DNA from: Bacteroidia bacterium
Lineage (GTDB): Bacteria > Bacteroidota > Bacteroidia > UKL13-3
Assembly (NCBI GenBank): GCA_020049855.1
Contig: JAGVLJ010000013.1
Span: forward strand, 1-64,000
Direction of reading: 5' to 3'
Length of the DNA stretch: 64,000 nucleotides
Below, in pieces: positions 24,935 through 33,383 of this stretch. The notes beneath the pieces are model-generated. The model saw only the letters and a program-made list of their open reading frames with translations, made no database searches and was not told the origin of the DNA. A program made the position numbers and the translations under genes. Numbering within the stretch: the stretch's first letter is position 1; every line of letters begins with the position of its first letter.

Positions 24935-26279
24935 GACAATTACCAATTTTAGTAAGTCAAACGAATACCGCAGTAAGATCCATGATCTTATCCCGGGTGG
25001 TGCTCACACCTATTCAAAAGGAGACGATCAATTCCCTGAGCTTGCTCCGGCAGCTATCCGATACGGTAAAGGGGCTCACGTGTGGGACATCGACAATAAT
25101 GAATTTCTGGACTGCTCAATGGGTCTTACATCCATCAGTTTGGGACATGCCTACCCAGAGGTGATTGACCGCGTAAAGCAAGAACTGGAATATGGTGTGA
25201 ACTTCCAGCGCCCTTCGATATTGGAGATGGAAATGGCCGAGCGTTTTCTCTCTCTTGTTCCGCAACACGACATGATTAAGTTTGCTAAAAACGGATCAAT
25301 CGTAACCACTGCTGCCGTTAAACTGGCAAGAGCATATACCGGACGAAAACTTGTGGCCTTTCCCGGTGACCATCCCTTTTACTCCTACGATGATTGGTTT
25401 ATCGGAAAAACCGCCTGCAATAAAGGCGTACCAGAAGAAATTGCAAATCTCTCTGTAACCTTCCAATCATGTAACCTGCAATCGCTCAAAGACCTGTTTG
25501 CACAATACCCGGGACAGATTGCCTGTGTGATAACCGAACCTGAGCGAAGTCATTGCGGCCACTCGTGTAACTGCGGTTATAATCCGGGAACTTTTCTGCG
25601 CGATGCAATTGAACTTGCCCATCAAAACGGAGCACTATTTATCATCGATGAGATGATTACAGGCTTTAAGACCGATTTTCCGGGTTCAATTACTAAATAT
25701 AACCTAAAACCTGATATGGCTACCTGGGGAAAGGGTATTGCCAATGGGTTCTCATTTTGTGCCCTTACAGGCACCAAAGAAGTGATGGAATTAGGCGGTA
25801 TCCGCAACAAAGGGGAAGAGAAAGTTTTCCTGATCTCTACCACGCACGGAGGCGAAACACATGCTCTGGCAGCGTGTATGGCTACTATTGATATTTTTGA
25901 CAAGAAGCCGGTGATTGAGCATAATCATACTATTGGAAACCGTTTCCTCGAATCTTGTAATCGTATCATCAAACAACATGGATTGGAACAATTTGTACAA
26001 GTTATCAACTGCAACTGGATGCCGGTCTTCATATTCCGAAATAAAAAGAAAGAAATATGCCCGGGCATGCGCACACTCGCCCTTCAGGAAATGATACGGA
26101 GAGGTGTATTGTTTCAGGGGGCTTTTGTACCCTGCTACTCTCATAGCCTGGATGATATTTCCTATTTTGCTGCCGCATTTAACGAGACTTTATCAACTTA
26201 CTCAAAAGCCATGGACCAAGGCTATGAGCATTACCTCAAGGGTGAACCTGCAAAAGCTGTATTCAGAAAATTATTATAA
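24915..26279 (+). CDS. Class III aminotransferase, glutamate-1-semialdehyde aminomutase-like
   Basis: A 454-residue PLP enzyme of fold-type I, class III. Landmarks: PGGAHTYSKGDDQFP near the N-terminus, IIDEMITGFKTDFPG with the PLP-contacting Asp, and TWGKGIANGFSFCALTG with the Schiff-base lysine. The PGG-H-Y start and overall plan recall HemL, but the sequence ERSHCGHSCNCGYNPG with four cysteines is unusual. There is no heme gene nearby. Located between SpsF and the amidotransferase WbpG, it is likely to transaminate a keto or aldehyde group on a glycan precursor, or to act as a mutase on an amino sugar. The reaction is not known. Confidence 0.72.
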   Translation: MSGSIIRTITNFSKSNEYRSKIHDLIPGGAHTYSKGDDQFPELAPAAIRYGKGAHVWDIDNNEFLDCSMGLTSISLGHAYPEVIDRVKQELEYGVNFQRPSILEMEMAERFLSLVPQHDMIKFAKNGSIVTTAAVKLARAYTGRKLVAFPGDHPFYSYDDWFIGKTACNKGVPEEIANLSVTFQSCNLQSLKDLFAQYPGQIACVITEPERSHCGHSCNCGYNPGTFLRDAIELAHQNGALFIIDEMITGFKTDFPGSITKYNLKPDMATWGKGIANGFSFCALTGTKEVMELGGIRNKGEEKVFLISTTHGGETHALAACMATIDIFDKKPVIEHNHTIGNRFLESCNRIIKQHGLEQFVQVINCNWMPVFIFRNKKKEICPGMRTLALQEMIRRGVLFQGAFVPCYSHSLDDISYFAAAFNETLSTYSKAMDQGYEHYLKGEPAKAVFRKLL

Positions 26280-26290
26280 TCCCGAATAAC

Positions 26291-27490
26291 ATGACAGAAT
26301 TAAAAAGATGCAGGAAGTGTCTGCTTCCTGAAACACACGAGACCATCATCTTTGATGAGGATGGAATCTGCAATGTATGTCGTCAGAATGAATTCAAAAA
26401 AGAGAGGATAGACTGGGCAAAAAAGAAAGAAGAATTAACCGAACTCATTGAACAATACCGGGGCAAATACGATTACGATTGTATTGTCCCCTTCAGCGGA
26501 GGGAAAGACAGTACATGGACATTGTATTACCTGATCAAAGAGTATAAGCTCAAACCACTGGTGGTGAGATTCGATCACGGATTTCTCCGCCCCAACCTGA
26601 ATGAAAATACTGTTCGGGTACTTAGAAACCTTGGGGCAGACTTTCACACTTTCACACCCAGTTGGAAAATTGTTCAGAAACTCATGCTGCAAAGCTTTCT
26701 GGAAAAAGGTGATTTTTGCTGGCATTGCCATACAGGTATTTTCTCCTACCCCATGCATGTAGCCATACGGTATAACGTACCACTTATATTCTGGGGGGAG
26801 CCTTCTGCTGAGTATACCTCGTACTATGATTACAACCAACCGGAAGAAGTAGATGAGAAACGATTCAACCGTTACATTAATCTTGGAATATCTGCGCTTG
26901 ATATGGCCGTAAGAATTGGTGGCAGGATAGACGAACGTGACCTAAAACCTTACATGTACCCCCCCCTAAAAGAGTTAAGAAGAATCGGCTACCGCTCAGT
27001 TTGTCTGGGCTCATACATTCCTTGGGATGTACGAAGGCAGTCTGAAACTATTAGCCGCGAATTGGGCTGGAATGGTGACCGGGTAGAAAATGTGCCTGAA
27101 GAATACAGTTATGAAAAAATTGAATGTTATATGCAGGGTGTACGCGATTATATCAAGTATCTAAAACGCGGGTATACACGCCCAACACACCTTGCGTCTA
27201 TCGACATCAGAAATGATGTGAAGACACGAGAACAGGGAATAGGAATGATTGAACAGTATGAAGGTAAGAAACCACAAAGCCTTCAAATCTTCCTTGAACT
27301 TGTTGGACTCACGGAAGAGGAATTCTTCGAAATAGCAAAATCTCATACGGTATCTCCATGGAAACTGAATGTATTTGAACAACAGCTTGGAGAGAAGTTA
27401 CCTGACTTCAGCAAGTGGTCGAGAGAAGGAGCTATGCCCAGAGAAGAAGCGCTTGAACAACTGGATCACTGGAAACATAATCGCCAATAA
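26291..27490 (+). CDS. N-acetyl sugar amidotransferase (WbpG/PseA family), first copy
   Basis: A 399-residue PP-loop ATPase. The N-terminal zinc-ribbon-like CRKCLLPETHE ... CNVC has cysteines at 7, 10, 27 and 30; the ATP loop is PFSGGKDST (67-75). Later blocks include FCWHCHTGIF with two more cysteines and a WxGEPSAEY segment. WbpG with HisH2 and HisF2 is known from Pseudomonas aeruginosa O-antigen synthesis, where ammonia is used to turn an N-acetyl into an acetamidino group; PseA acts likewise on pseudaminic acid. HisH and HisF follow directly, so the complete trio is present. A likely substrate is a pseudaminic or related acid made by this block. Confidence 0.87.
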   Translation: MTELKRCRKCLLPETHETIIFDEDGICNVCRQNEFKKERIDWAKKKEELTELIEQYRGKYDYDCIVPFSGGKDSTWTLYYLIKEYKLKPLVVRFDHGFLRPNLNENTVRVLRNLGADFHTFTPSWKIVQKLMLQSFLEKGDFCWHCHTGIFSYPMHVAIRYNVPLIFWGEPSAEYTSYYDYNQPEEVDEKRFNRYINLGISALDMAVRIGGRIDERDLKPYMYPPLKELRRIGYRSVCLGSYIPWDVRRQSETISRELGWNGDRVENVPEEYSYEKIECYMQGVRDYIKYLKRGYTRPTHLASIDIRNDVKTREQGIGMIEQYEGKKPQSLQIFLELVGLTEEEFFEIAKSHTVSPWKLNVFEQQLGEKLPDFSKWSREGAMPREEALEQLDHWKHNRQ

Positions 27491-27498
27491 AACAGATC

Positions 27499-28119
27499 AT
27501 GACAATTGGCATTGTTGACTATGGAATGGGTAATCTGCTGTCTGTTTACAGTGCATTCGATTATTTGGGCGCTCAGGTAAAAATATGTACAACTCCTGAT
27601 GATTTAAATGCCGTTGATAAAATAGTAATACCGGGAGTTGGAGCATTCAAGGACTGTATCTCCAGAATCGACATGAACGGTTTTCACGAGGCTCTTGATG
27701 AACATACCCGGCAAAAAGGTAAACCCACTATGGGAATTTGTTTAGGTATGCAGGTAATGGCGCAAAAGAGTTTTGAGGGAGGCGAATTCCATGGACTTGG
27801 ATGGTTTGATGCTGAGGTAATTCGTCTGCATCCGAAGAATCGGGATTTGCACATTCCAAACATCGGCTGGAATGAAGTTTTATTGAACACGTCTATCCCA
27901 CTTTTCAAGGGGATGCCTCAAAAAGCAGACCTGTACCTCGTACATTCATTCTATATGAGTTGCCAAAGCAAAACTGACATTGTAGCTGAATATTACTACA
28001 ACCATGCTGTAACTGCAGCTGTACTTAAAGATAACGTATTTGCAACCCAATTTCATCCTGAGAAAAGCCAGGATCTGGGACTGCGAATAATTGATAACTT
28101 TATTACCTGGAATCCCTGA
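27499..28119 (+). CDS. HisH-like glutamine amidotransferase (second copy)
   Basis: A 206-residue class I glutaminase with an intact triad: C81 in MGICLGMQV, H186 and E188 in QFHPEKS. The N-terminal TIGIVDYGMGN and PGVGAF blocks are standard HisH features. It lies between the wbpG-like gene (8 bases upstream) and hisF (1-base overlap, TGATG), so it should supply glutamine-derived ammonia for amidination. It is clearly diverged from the first HisH at 9692, which argues against a recent tandem duplication and for two separately acquired modules. Confidence 0.87.
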   Translation: MTIGIVDYGMGNLLSVYSAFDYLGAQVKICTTPDDLNAVDKIVIPGVGAFKDCISRIDMNGFHEALDEHTRQKGKPTMGICLGMQVMAQKSFEGGEFHGLGWFDAEVIRLHPKNRDLHIPNIGWNEVLLNTSIPLFKGMPQKADLYLVHSFYMSCQSKTDIVAEYYYNHAVTAAVLKDNVFATQFHPEKSQDLGLRIIDNFITWNP

Positions 28120-28904
28120 TGGCAAGAAAGCGGCTCATACCTAAATTACAACTGATGACCAGCAGCTATCGTACAGACAAGATGGTACTGGTAATTACAC
28201 GGCAGTTTCATGATGTTACAGAGATTGGTGATGCCGTTTCGCAATCAAAAATCTACCAAGATCAGGGAGCAGATGAACTAATTTTTATTAATATCGACCG
28301 TGAAAATAAAAACATCCGTATGCTGGCAGAAATCATTCATAAGGTATCTGAAGAGATTTTTATGCCAATCACTGTAGGAGGCGGTGTATCTGACGAGGAG
28401 CATTTCAGGATTCTACTGGCCAACGGAGCAGATAAGATTTCAATGAACACAGCCGCTGTAAGTGATCCTTCTTTCATTAGTCTAGCATCAGCTAAATACG
28501 GAGCACAATGTGTTGTCATCAGCATCGACTATAAGTTAAATGCACAAGGCCAATACCGTGTATGCACACGAAACGGAACAGAGGAAACGAACCTTCACCC
28601 CGTAGAGTGGGCAATTGAATGCGAGAAAAGAGGTGCCGGAGAATTGCTCCTTTCTTCAATTAGTCATGATGGAATGAGGGATGGACTTGACATCACACTC
28701 ACAAAGCAAATAGCAGATGCAGTGGGTATACCTGTTATTACATCAGGAGGTTGTGGTCTTGCACAGCATTTTGCTGAAGGATACCTGTATGGACATGCCC
28801 ATGCGGTTGCAGCCGGAACTTTCTTCGCCCACCGCGATCAGAATTTTATGCAAACACGTTCCCAAATTAAAAATGCCGGAGTAGATATCCGGGTGTATAC
28901 ATGA
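28119..28904 (+). CDS. HisF-like amidotransferase synthase subunit (second copy, Asp11 lost)
   Basis: A 261-residue HisF-fold protein. The position equal to catalytic Asp11 of histidine-pathway HisF is Gln (IPKLQL), while the equal of Asp130 is kept (D137 in VISIDYKL). The block usually written SIDRDGT reads SISHDGM, so further catalytic-face residues have changed. VGGGVSDEEHF and TSGGCG phosphate loops remain. These changes agree with an ammonia-channelling HisF2/WbuZ role alongside WbpG and HisH rather than imidazole synthesis. It overlaps the PseG gene by ATGA. Confidence 0.86.
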   Translation: MARKRLIPKLQLMTSSYRTDKMVLVITRQFHDVTEIGDAVSQSKIYQDQGADELIFINIDRENKNIRMLAEIIHKVSEEIFMPITVGGGVSDEEHFRILLANGADKISMNTAAVSDPSFISLASAKYGAQCVVISIDYKLNAQGQYRVCTRNGTEETNLHPVEWAIECEKRGAGELLLSSISHDGMRDGLDITLTKQIADAVGIPVITSGGCGLAQHFAEGYLYGHAHAVAAGTFFAHRDQNFMQTRSQIKNAGVDIRVYT

Positions 28905-29905
28905 GGGTTTGGTTCAGACCTGATACCAGCTTGTACACTGGTTGGGGGCATGTGATGCGCTGCATTGCCATGGCAGATATGCTGCGTAACAGCTTTGAAT
29001 GTAAATTTCTAATTGATAATAACGACACCGCTTTGCAGGTAAAAGAACATCTGGAAAAGATAAGCTACACGGTACACTGCATTAACGAGTCAGAAACTCC
29101 TGTAACGTCCGTTACTGATCAAAACTGTATTCTAGTGTTGGATGGGTACCATTTCGACACAGATTACCAGAATAGGTTAAAAAATAGAGGGGTCAAACTG
29201 GTGTACATCGATGATATTCCGCTATATCCTTACACTGCTGACCTGATTATTAATCATGCTCCGGGCATCTCAAAGGAATTATATCAGGCAGCAGCTTATA
29301 CCAGGTTTCTTTTGGGGTCTGACTATGCGCTGCTGCGTGAGCCGTTTCTTCAGGCTGTAAGGACAAACAGAAAATTCAGCCAGATGAACACGGCCATTGT
29401 TAATATGGGAGGTGCAGACGAACATAATATCACGTACAAAGCAGCCAGGGCAATACTTCAATCTGGCGTGTGCAGCCAGGTGCTGATTATTATCGGAGCC
29501 TCCTTTCCGCATCAGGTTAAATTGGCAGAACTGGAAGCCACATATCCGGGTCGGGTACATATATTTCGAAATCTGGATGCTACAGCTCTTGCCGGATTGA
29601 TGCAGCAGGCTCAATTAGCTATATGTCCCGCCAGCACGATTTCTCTTGAACTTTGCGCTATTGGAACCGGCATCTTATGTGGATATACCGCATCTAACCA
29701 ACTGAATATCTATAAAGGTCTTTGTGAATCAGCATGTATTCTTCCGCTTGGCAATCTACTGAGTCTGACACATGAGCGTCTAATGGAACAATTATACATG
29801 ATAAATACCGATCAACTTAACCAAATGGTGGTAAACCAACGCTCATTGATTGACGGACAGTCGACCCGGAGAATTCGTGAGGCCATTAAAGGATTAACCG
29901 CATGA
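28901..29905 (+). CDS. pseG: UDP-2,4-diacetamido-2,4,6-trideoxy-L-altrose hydrolase, PseG (second copy)
   Basis: A 334-residue GT-B-like hydrolase. The N-terminal MRVWFRPDTSLYTGWGHVMRCIAMAD contains the PseG G-x-GHxxR motif with the histidine at residue 17, as in the Campylobacter enzyme. The C-terminal half has NMGGADEHNIT and ICPASTISLELCAIGTG. PseG releases UDP with inversion, giving the free hexose used by PseI. It lies in the order PseB-PseC ... PseG-PseI-PseH and is the better pseG candidate of the two copies in the window. A 4-base overlap joins it to the formyltransferase gene. Confidence 0.88.
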   Translation: MRVWFRPDTSLYTGWGHVMRCIAMADMLRNSFECKFLIDNNDTALQVKEHLEKISYTVHCINESETPVTSVTDQNCILVLDGYHFDTDYQNRLKNRGVKLVYIDDIPLYPYTADLIINHAPGISKELYQAAAYTRFLLGSDYALLREPFLQAVRTNRKFSQMNTAIVNMGGADEHNITYKAARAILQSGVCSQVLIIIGASFPHQVKLAELEATYPGRVHIFRNLDATALAGLMQQAQLAICPASTISLELCAIGTGILCGYTASNQLNIYKGLCESACILPLGNLLSLTHERLMEQLYMINTDQLNQMVVNQRSLIDGQSTRRIREAIKGLTA

Positions 29906-30789
29906 AAGTAACCCTATTGATAAGCGGAAAACTCGGACTGGAATGCCTCAATTCTATTCCTGCTGAATATAAACTCGTATCCGTTTTCACGGATAAAGGG
30001 TCTGAAGCCATTATTAAAAGAGTGCAGGAAATGGGAGTTCCCCTTTTTACAGGAAACCCCAGGGATGGACGAGCAACCTCATTTATAAATTCTCAAGAAA
30101 AACCCGATATACTTTTTTCTGTTAATTACCTTTTCCTGATAGAAAAAGACCTGATTCAATGGCCACTAACAGCTGCTCTAAACATTCATGGTTCCCTGCT
30201 GCCCCGTTATCGGGGTAGAACTCCCCATGTTTGGGCGATTATTAACAACGAGTCAGAAACAGGAGCAACTGTTCATTTGGTTGACGAACAATGCGATACT
30301 GGAGCAATTATTCTGCAAAAGAAATTCTCCATCTTACCTGAAATGACGGGTGCTGAAGTGCTGAATAAATTCATCGGTCTTTACCCTGAAATGATTCGGG
30401 AAGCACTTCAGATGGCAGCCTCCGGTAAAATGAACCCAACACCTCAGAAGCATGAGCTAGCCACCTATTTTGGCAAGCGTACACCTGATGATGGGGCCAT
30501 CAATTGGAACTGGCAAAAGGAACGAATCAAAAACTGGGTTAGAGCACAGGCTCACCCCTACCCCGGTGCCTTTACCTGGTACAAGGGCAATAAACTTATT
30601 ATTCATCGCATCTCATATAGTGACTTAGGATTTGATGACAACGATATAAACGGAATGCTGCTGGATTCAAACCGGCAACATCCGGTAATCAAAACTCCGA
30701 ATGGTGCGGTAAAACTTGAAGAATTTGAAATAATGGAGAATACCTTATTTGAAAAAGGAGCTATATGTACATACCAGATATCCGGATAG
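29902..30789 (+). CDS. Sugar N-formyltransferase-like protein (intact catalytic triad)
   Basis: A 295-residue formyltransferase-fold protein. The catalytic Asn-His-Asp set is present: N94 and H96 in NIHGSLLPRYRG, D132 in QCDTGAI. A C-terminal FMT-like OB segment follows (HPYPGAFTWYKGNKL). Related enzymes (WbkC, VioF, ArnA N-terminal domain) transfer formyl from N10-formyl-THF to an amino sugar. Here it overlaps PseG and PseI, so a formamido variant of pseudaminic acid is a sensible guess: it may replace acetylation at C4 or C7 (the C5 or C7 amine of the acid). It is too distant from tRNA-type Fmt context to be the housekeeping enzyme. Confidence 0.8.
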   Translation: MKVTLLISGKLGLECLNSIPAEYKLVSVFTDKGSEAIIKRVQEMGVPLFTGNPRDGRATSFINSQEKPDILFSVNYLFLIEKDLIQWPLTAALNIHGSLLPRYRGRTPHVWAIINNESETGATVHLVDEQCDTGAIILQKKFSILPEMTGAEVLNKFIGLYPEMIREALQMAASGKMNPTPQKHELATYFGKRTPDDGAINWNWQKERIKNWVRAQAHPYPGAFTWYKGNKLIIHRISYSDLGFDDNDINGMLLDSNRQHPVIKTPNGAVKLEEFEIMENTLFEKGAICTYQISG

Positions 30790-31823
30790 GCTCTAAAATT
30801 ATCGGGCTCCGGCACAAGCCATTCATCATCGCAGAGATGAGTGGAAATCATAACCAATCCATTGAACTGGCAAAAGAAATTATTGATGCGGCTGCAGCCA
30901 CAGGTGCAGATGCAATCAAATTGCAAACCTATACACCAGATACGCTCACCATTCATCATGACAAGGGGCTGTTTTACATCAACGATGAAAACTCGCTATG
31001 GAAAGGACAAACTCTGTATGACCTTTACAAAGTTGCTTATACTCCCTGGGAATGGCATGCTGAACTGTTTGATTATGCCCGTAAAAGGGGGATTATTCCA
31101 TTCTCCTCTCCTTTTGACGAAACAGCTGTTGACTTTCTGGAAGAGTTGGAATGTCCGGCCTATAAAATTGCATCGTTTGAAAACAATCACCTGCCCCTGT
31201 TACACAAAGTAGCACAGACCGGTAAGCCAGTGATTGTTTCGACCGGACTATCCACGGCAGGCGGAATTGCAGAGACCGTAAGTACGCTCCGCGAAGCCGG
31301 ATGTAAGGAGCTTATTCTGCTGAAATGCACCAGCTCTTATCCTGCCACGCCTGAAAACACCAACCTGCTTACCATTCCGCACATGCGGGATTTTTTTCAG
31401 TGCCACGTAGGACTATCTGATCACACCATGGGCATAGGGGTACCTCTGGCATCTATAGCGCTGGGAGCATGCGTAATCGAAAAGCATTTTACCCTCAGAC
31501 GATCTGATGGCGGTGTTGATTCAACTTTCTCCCTCGAACCGGAGGAACTTCAATCTCTTGTTATTGAAAGTGAACGTGGCTTTCAGGCAATGGGACATAT
31601 TTCATACGAAGTGCTACCCCAGGAGAAAAACAGCCTACGGTTCAAAAGATCAGTATATGTAGTAAAAGATATCAAAACCGGTGAGCGTTTTACCGATGAA
31701 AACCTCCGCATCATTCGCCCGGGTGACGGCCTGCATCCAAGATACTTACAGGAGTTAATCGGTAGAACAGCTGTGAAAGATATTGCCAAAGGAACTCCCG
31801 CTTCGTGGGATTTAATAAACTAA
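30765..31823 (+). CDS. pseI: Pseudaminic acid synthase, PseI (fourth NeuB-family enzyme)
   Basis: A 352-residue NeuB-family synthase. The start IIAEMSGNHNQSIELA (E24) and AIKLQTYTPDTLT (K52) are diagnostic of PseI, which has KLQTY in place of KFQ. YKIASFE, STGLSTAGGI, LLKCTSSYPA and VIEKHFTL follow, then a SAF domain ending RPGDGLHPRY. It condenses PEP with 2,4-diacetamido-2,4,6-trideoxy-L-altrose to pseudaminic acid. The gene overlaps the formyltransferase by 25 bases, and the PseH gene begins 2 bases after its stop. A canonical PseF is absent, so one of the two SpsF-like proteins must do the CMP activation, or PseF lies elsewhere. Confidence 0.92.
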   Translation: MYIPDIRIGSKIIGLRHKPFIIAEMSGNHNQSIELAKEIIDAAAATGADAIKLQTYTPDTLTIHHDKGLFYINDENSLWKGQTLYDLYKVAYTPWEWHAELFDYARKRGIIPFSSPFDETAVDFLEELECPAYKIASFENNHLPLLHKVAQTGKPVIVSTGLSTAGGIAETVSTLREAGCKELILLKCTSSYPATPENTNLLTIPHMRDFFQCHVGLSDHTMGIGVPLASIALGACVIEKHFTLRRSDGGVDSTFSLEPEELQSLVIESERGFQAMGHISYEVLPQEKNSLRFKRSVYVVKDIKTGERFTDENLRIIRPGDGLHPRYLQELIGRTAVKDIAKGTPASWDLIN

Positions 31824-31825
31824 AT

Positions 31826-32350
31826 ATGGATACAAAGAACAACGGATCTGAAATTTACCTGACTATTCTGTCAGAAGCCAACTATTCCCCGAATTATGCC
31901 GGCTGGATGAATGATTATGAAATAACCAGGTTTCTGGAAAGCCGGTGGAAATACCAAACGGATGCAAGTGTACGAGACTATATCCGGTATATGAACGAAA
32001 GTACTACCAATTTCCTGTTCGGCATCTTTCTTCAGGATACAAATCAGCACATTGGCAATATCAAGATCGGAGGTATTGACTGGATTCACCGCTATGGGGA
32101 TGTGGGATTACTCATTGGTGAACGTTCACACTGGGGTAAAGGGTATGCAAGCCTGGCTATTTTACAGGTCACCCAGATTGCTTTCAGGCACCTCAACCTG
32201 AATAAACTGTGGGCTGGTATTTACAAAGGCAACGAAGGCTCCTACAAAGCTTTTATTAAGGCAGGTTGGAGAGATGTAGGTCTTCTAAAAAACCACCGTT
32301 ATTCCAATGGTCAATATATCGATGAATACCTTGTTGAGATTATCAAATAA
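31826..32350 (+). CDS. pseH: GNAT N-acetyltransferase, PseH-like
   Basis: A 174-residue GNAT of the RimJ/RimL-like group. The acetyl-CoA loop is in GERSHWGKGYASLA, and the C-terminal NEGSYKAFIKAGW ... GLLKNHRY is typical of PseH and its relatives. PseH acetylates the C4 amine of UDP-4-amino-4,6-dideoxy-N-acetyl-altrosamine. ATG at 31826 is chosen over an upstream GTG at 31805 because it sits just after the PseI stop and gives the usual family N-terminus. PseB, C, G, I and H are thus all present within 12 kb, although interleaved with other genes. Confidence 0.85.
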   Translation: MDTKNNGSEIYLTILSEANYSPNYAGWMNDYEITRFLESRWKYQTDASVRDYIRYMNESTTNFLFGIFLQDTNQHIGNIKIGGIDWIHRYGDVGLLIGERSHWGKGYASLAILQVTQIAFRHLNLNKLWAGIYKGNEGSYKAFIKAGWRDVGLLKNHRYSNGQYIDEYLVEIIK

Positions 32351-32357
32351 CCAGACT

Positions 32358-33383
32358 ATGAAACTAAACAAACCGGATAAACTGTTTTTCTTCACAGGGG
32401 CTGCAGGCTGGATACCGGAAGCTATCGGTTATGCCCGTGAAAAAGACATTCCCTGCTACGTATTTGCCGTTACCCGCCACCTGAATGAAACATACGGTGA
32501 CTGTACATTCCGGGAAGAACTGGAAAAAAAGGGCATTCTGTATTACCATTGTGATGATATTAATACTTCAGAGGAGTTCAGAAGCCTGGTTACACCAAAC
32601 AGTATTGGTATTGGGTTGGGAGAAGCCTATACATTCACCACCGAAACCCTCGAATTGATTGGTAGGAGAATTTTCGACTTCATGACTATACGCATGCCCA
32701 GGTATCGGGGCGGTGCTCACTTCACCTGGCAGATTCTGCAGCAAAACCGCATAGGAGCATGGTACATACAACTGGTGAACGAAGCCATGATACCGGGTAC
32801 GTATGATCAGGCTGAAATTATTAAAACTCATGAATATATTATCCCCCAATGGGCACGTACACCTGCTGACTATTTCAGCGTAGCAGATGCAGAAGGTCTG
32901 AAGCTTTTTAAAAACTTCACTGATGAAATGGTTTCAGGTAAAGATTTTCAGCTCACCTGGTTGCAGGAAAATTTCTCACTTTACCTGCCACGTTTATATA
33001 CACTGCGGCACGGACTCATAAACTGGAACTGGACCGGTGACGAGATTGAAAGGTTTATCTGTGCCTTCGATGATCCTTACCAGGGTGCAAGTACATTTTG
33101 CAATGGTAAGCGTGTGTCTCTGAAAAAGGTTCAGCTCGAAAAAGGTGAAGGTTCATTTCATCCGTTTATGAACGGATTAATTTACCGCATTTTCAACAAA
33201 AAAGTTTTTGTTGCAGTAGCCAGCGGTACACTTATTATCGAAAATATATCGGACGAAACAGGCACTTCGTGCATTGATTCTCTGCATACCGGAGACCGGT
33301 TATATACTCCGCAAAGCATGATTGATGATGCCATGCTGTTTAATGCTGAATTTGACTCAAAAGGAATAAAAAACCACGCATGA
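32358..33383 (+). CDS. Formyltransferase-fold protein without the catalytic triad
   Basis: A 341-residue protein clearly related to formyltransferases by the MPRYRGGAHFTWQIL block (113-127) and the HGLINWNWTGDEIERFICAFDDPYQGA segment. The catalytic Asn-His-Asp is absent: aligned on PRYRG, Asn becomes D107, His becomes M109, and the Asp region DEGxDTG reads NEAMIPG. It is therefore unlikely to catalyse formyl transfer by the normal route. It may bind a folate or nucleotide sugar or have a new reaction. ATG at 32358 is preferred to an upstream in-frame start at 32307 that would run into the PseH coding region. It overlaps the DUF4910 gene by ATGA. Confidence 0.7.
   Translation: MKLNKPDKLFFFTGAAGWIPEAIGYAREKDIPCYVFAVTRHLNETYGDCTFREELEKKGILYYHCDDINTSEEFRSLVTPNSIGIGLGEAYTFTTETLELIGRRIFDFMTIRMPRYRGGAHFTWQILQQNRIGAWYIQLVNEAMIPGTYDQAEIIKTHEYIIPQWARTPADYFSVADAEGLKLFKNFTDEMVSGKDFQLTWLQENFSLYLPRLYTLRHGLINWNWTGDEIERFICAFDDPYQGASTFCNGKRVSLKKVQLEKGEGSFHPFMNGLIYRIFNKKVFVAVASGTLIIENISDETGTSCIDSLHTGDRLYTPQSMIDDAMLFNAEFDSKGIKNHA

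Noticed and set aside
24915-26279. Heme enzyme HemL (glutamate-1-semialdehyde aminomutase)
   Set aside because: Sequence is diverged, carries a Cys-rich segment, and overlaps nonulosonate genes; no porphyrin gene is nearby.
29902-30789. Housekeeping methionyl-tRNA formyltransferase
   Set aside because: Located between PseG and PseI with overlaps on both sides; no def or sun gene nearby, so a sugar formyltransferase is more likely.
32307-32357. Earlier in-frame start for the formyltransferase-fold gene
   Set aside because: It would lie in the PseH coding region and add 17 residues that do not look like the family N-terminus; ATG 32358 follows the PseH stop closely.
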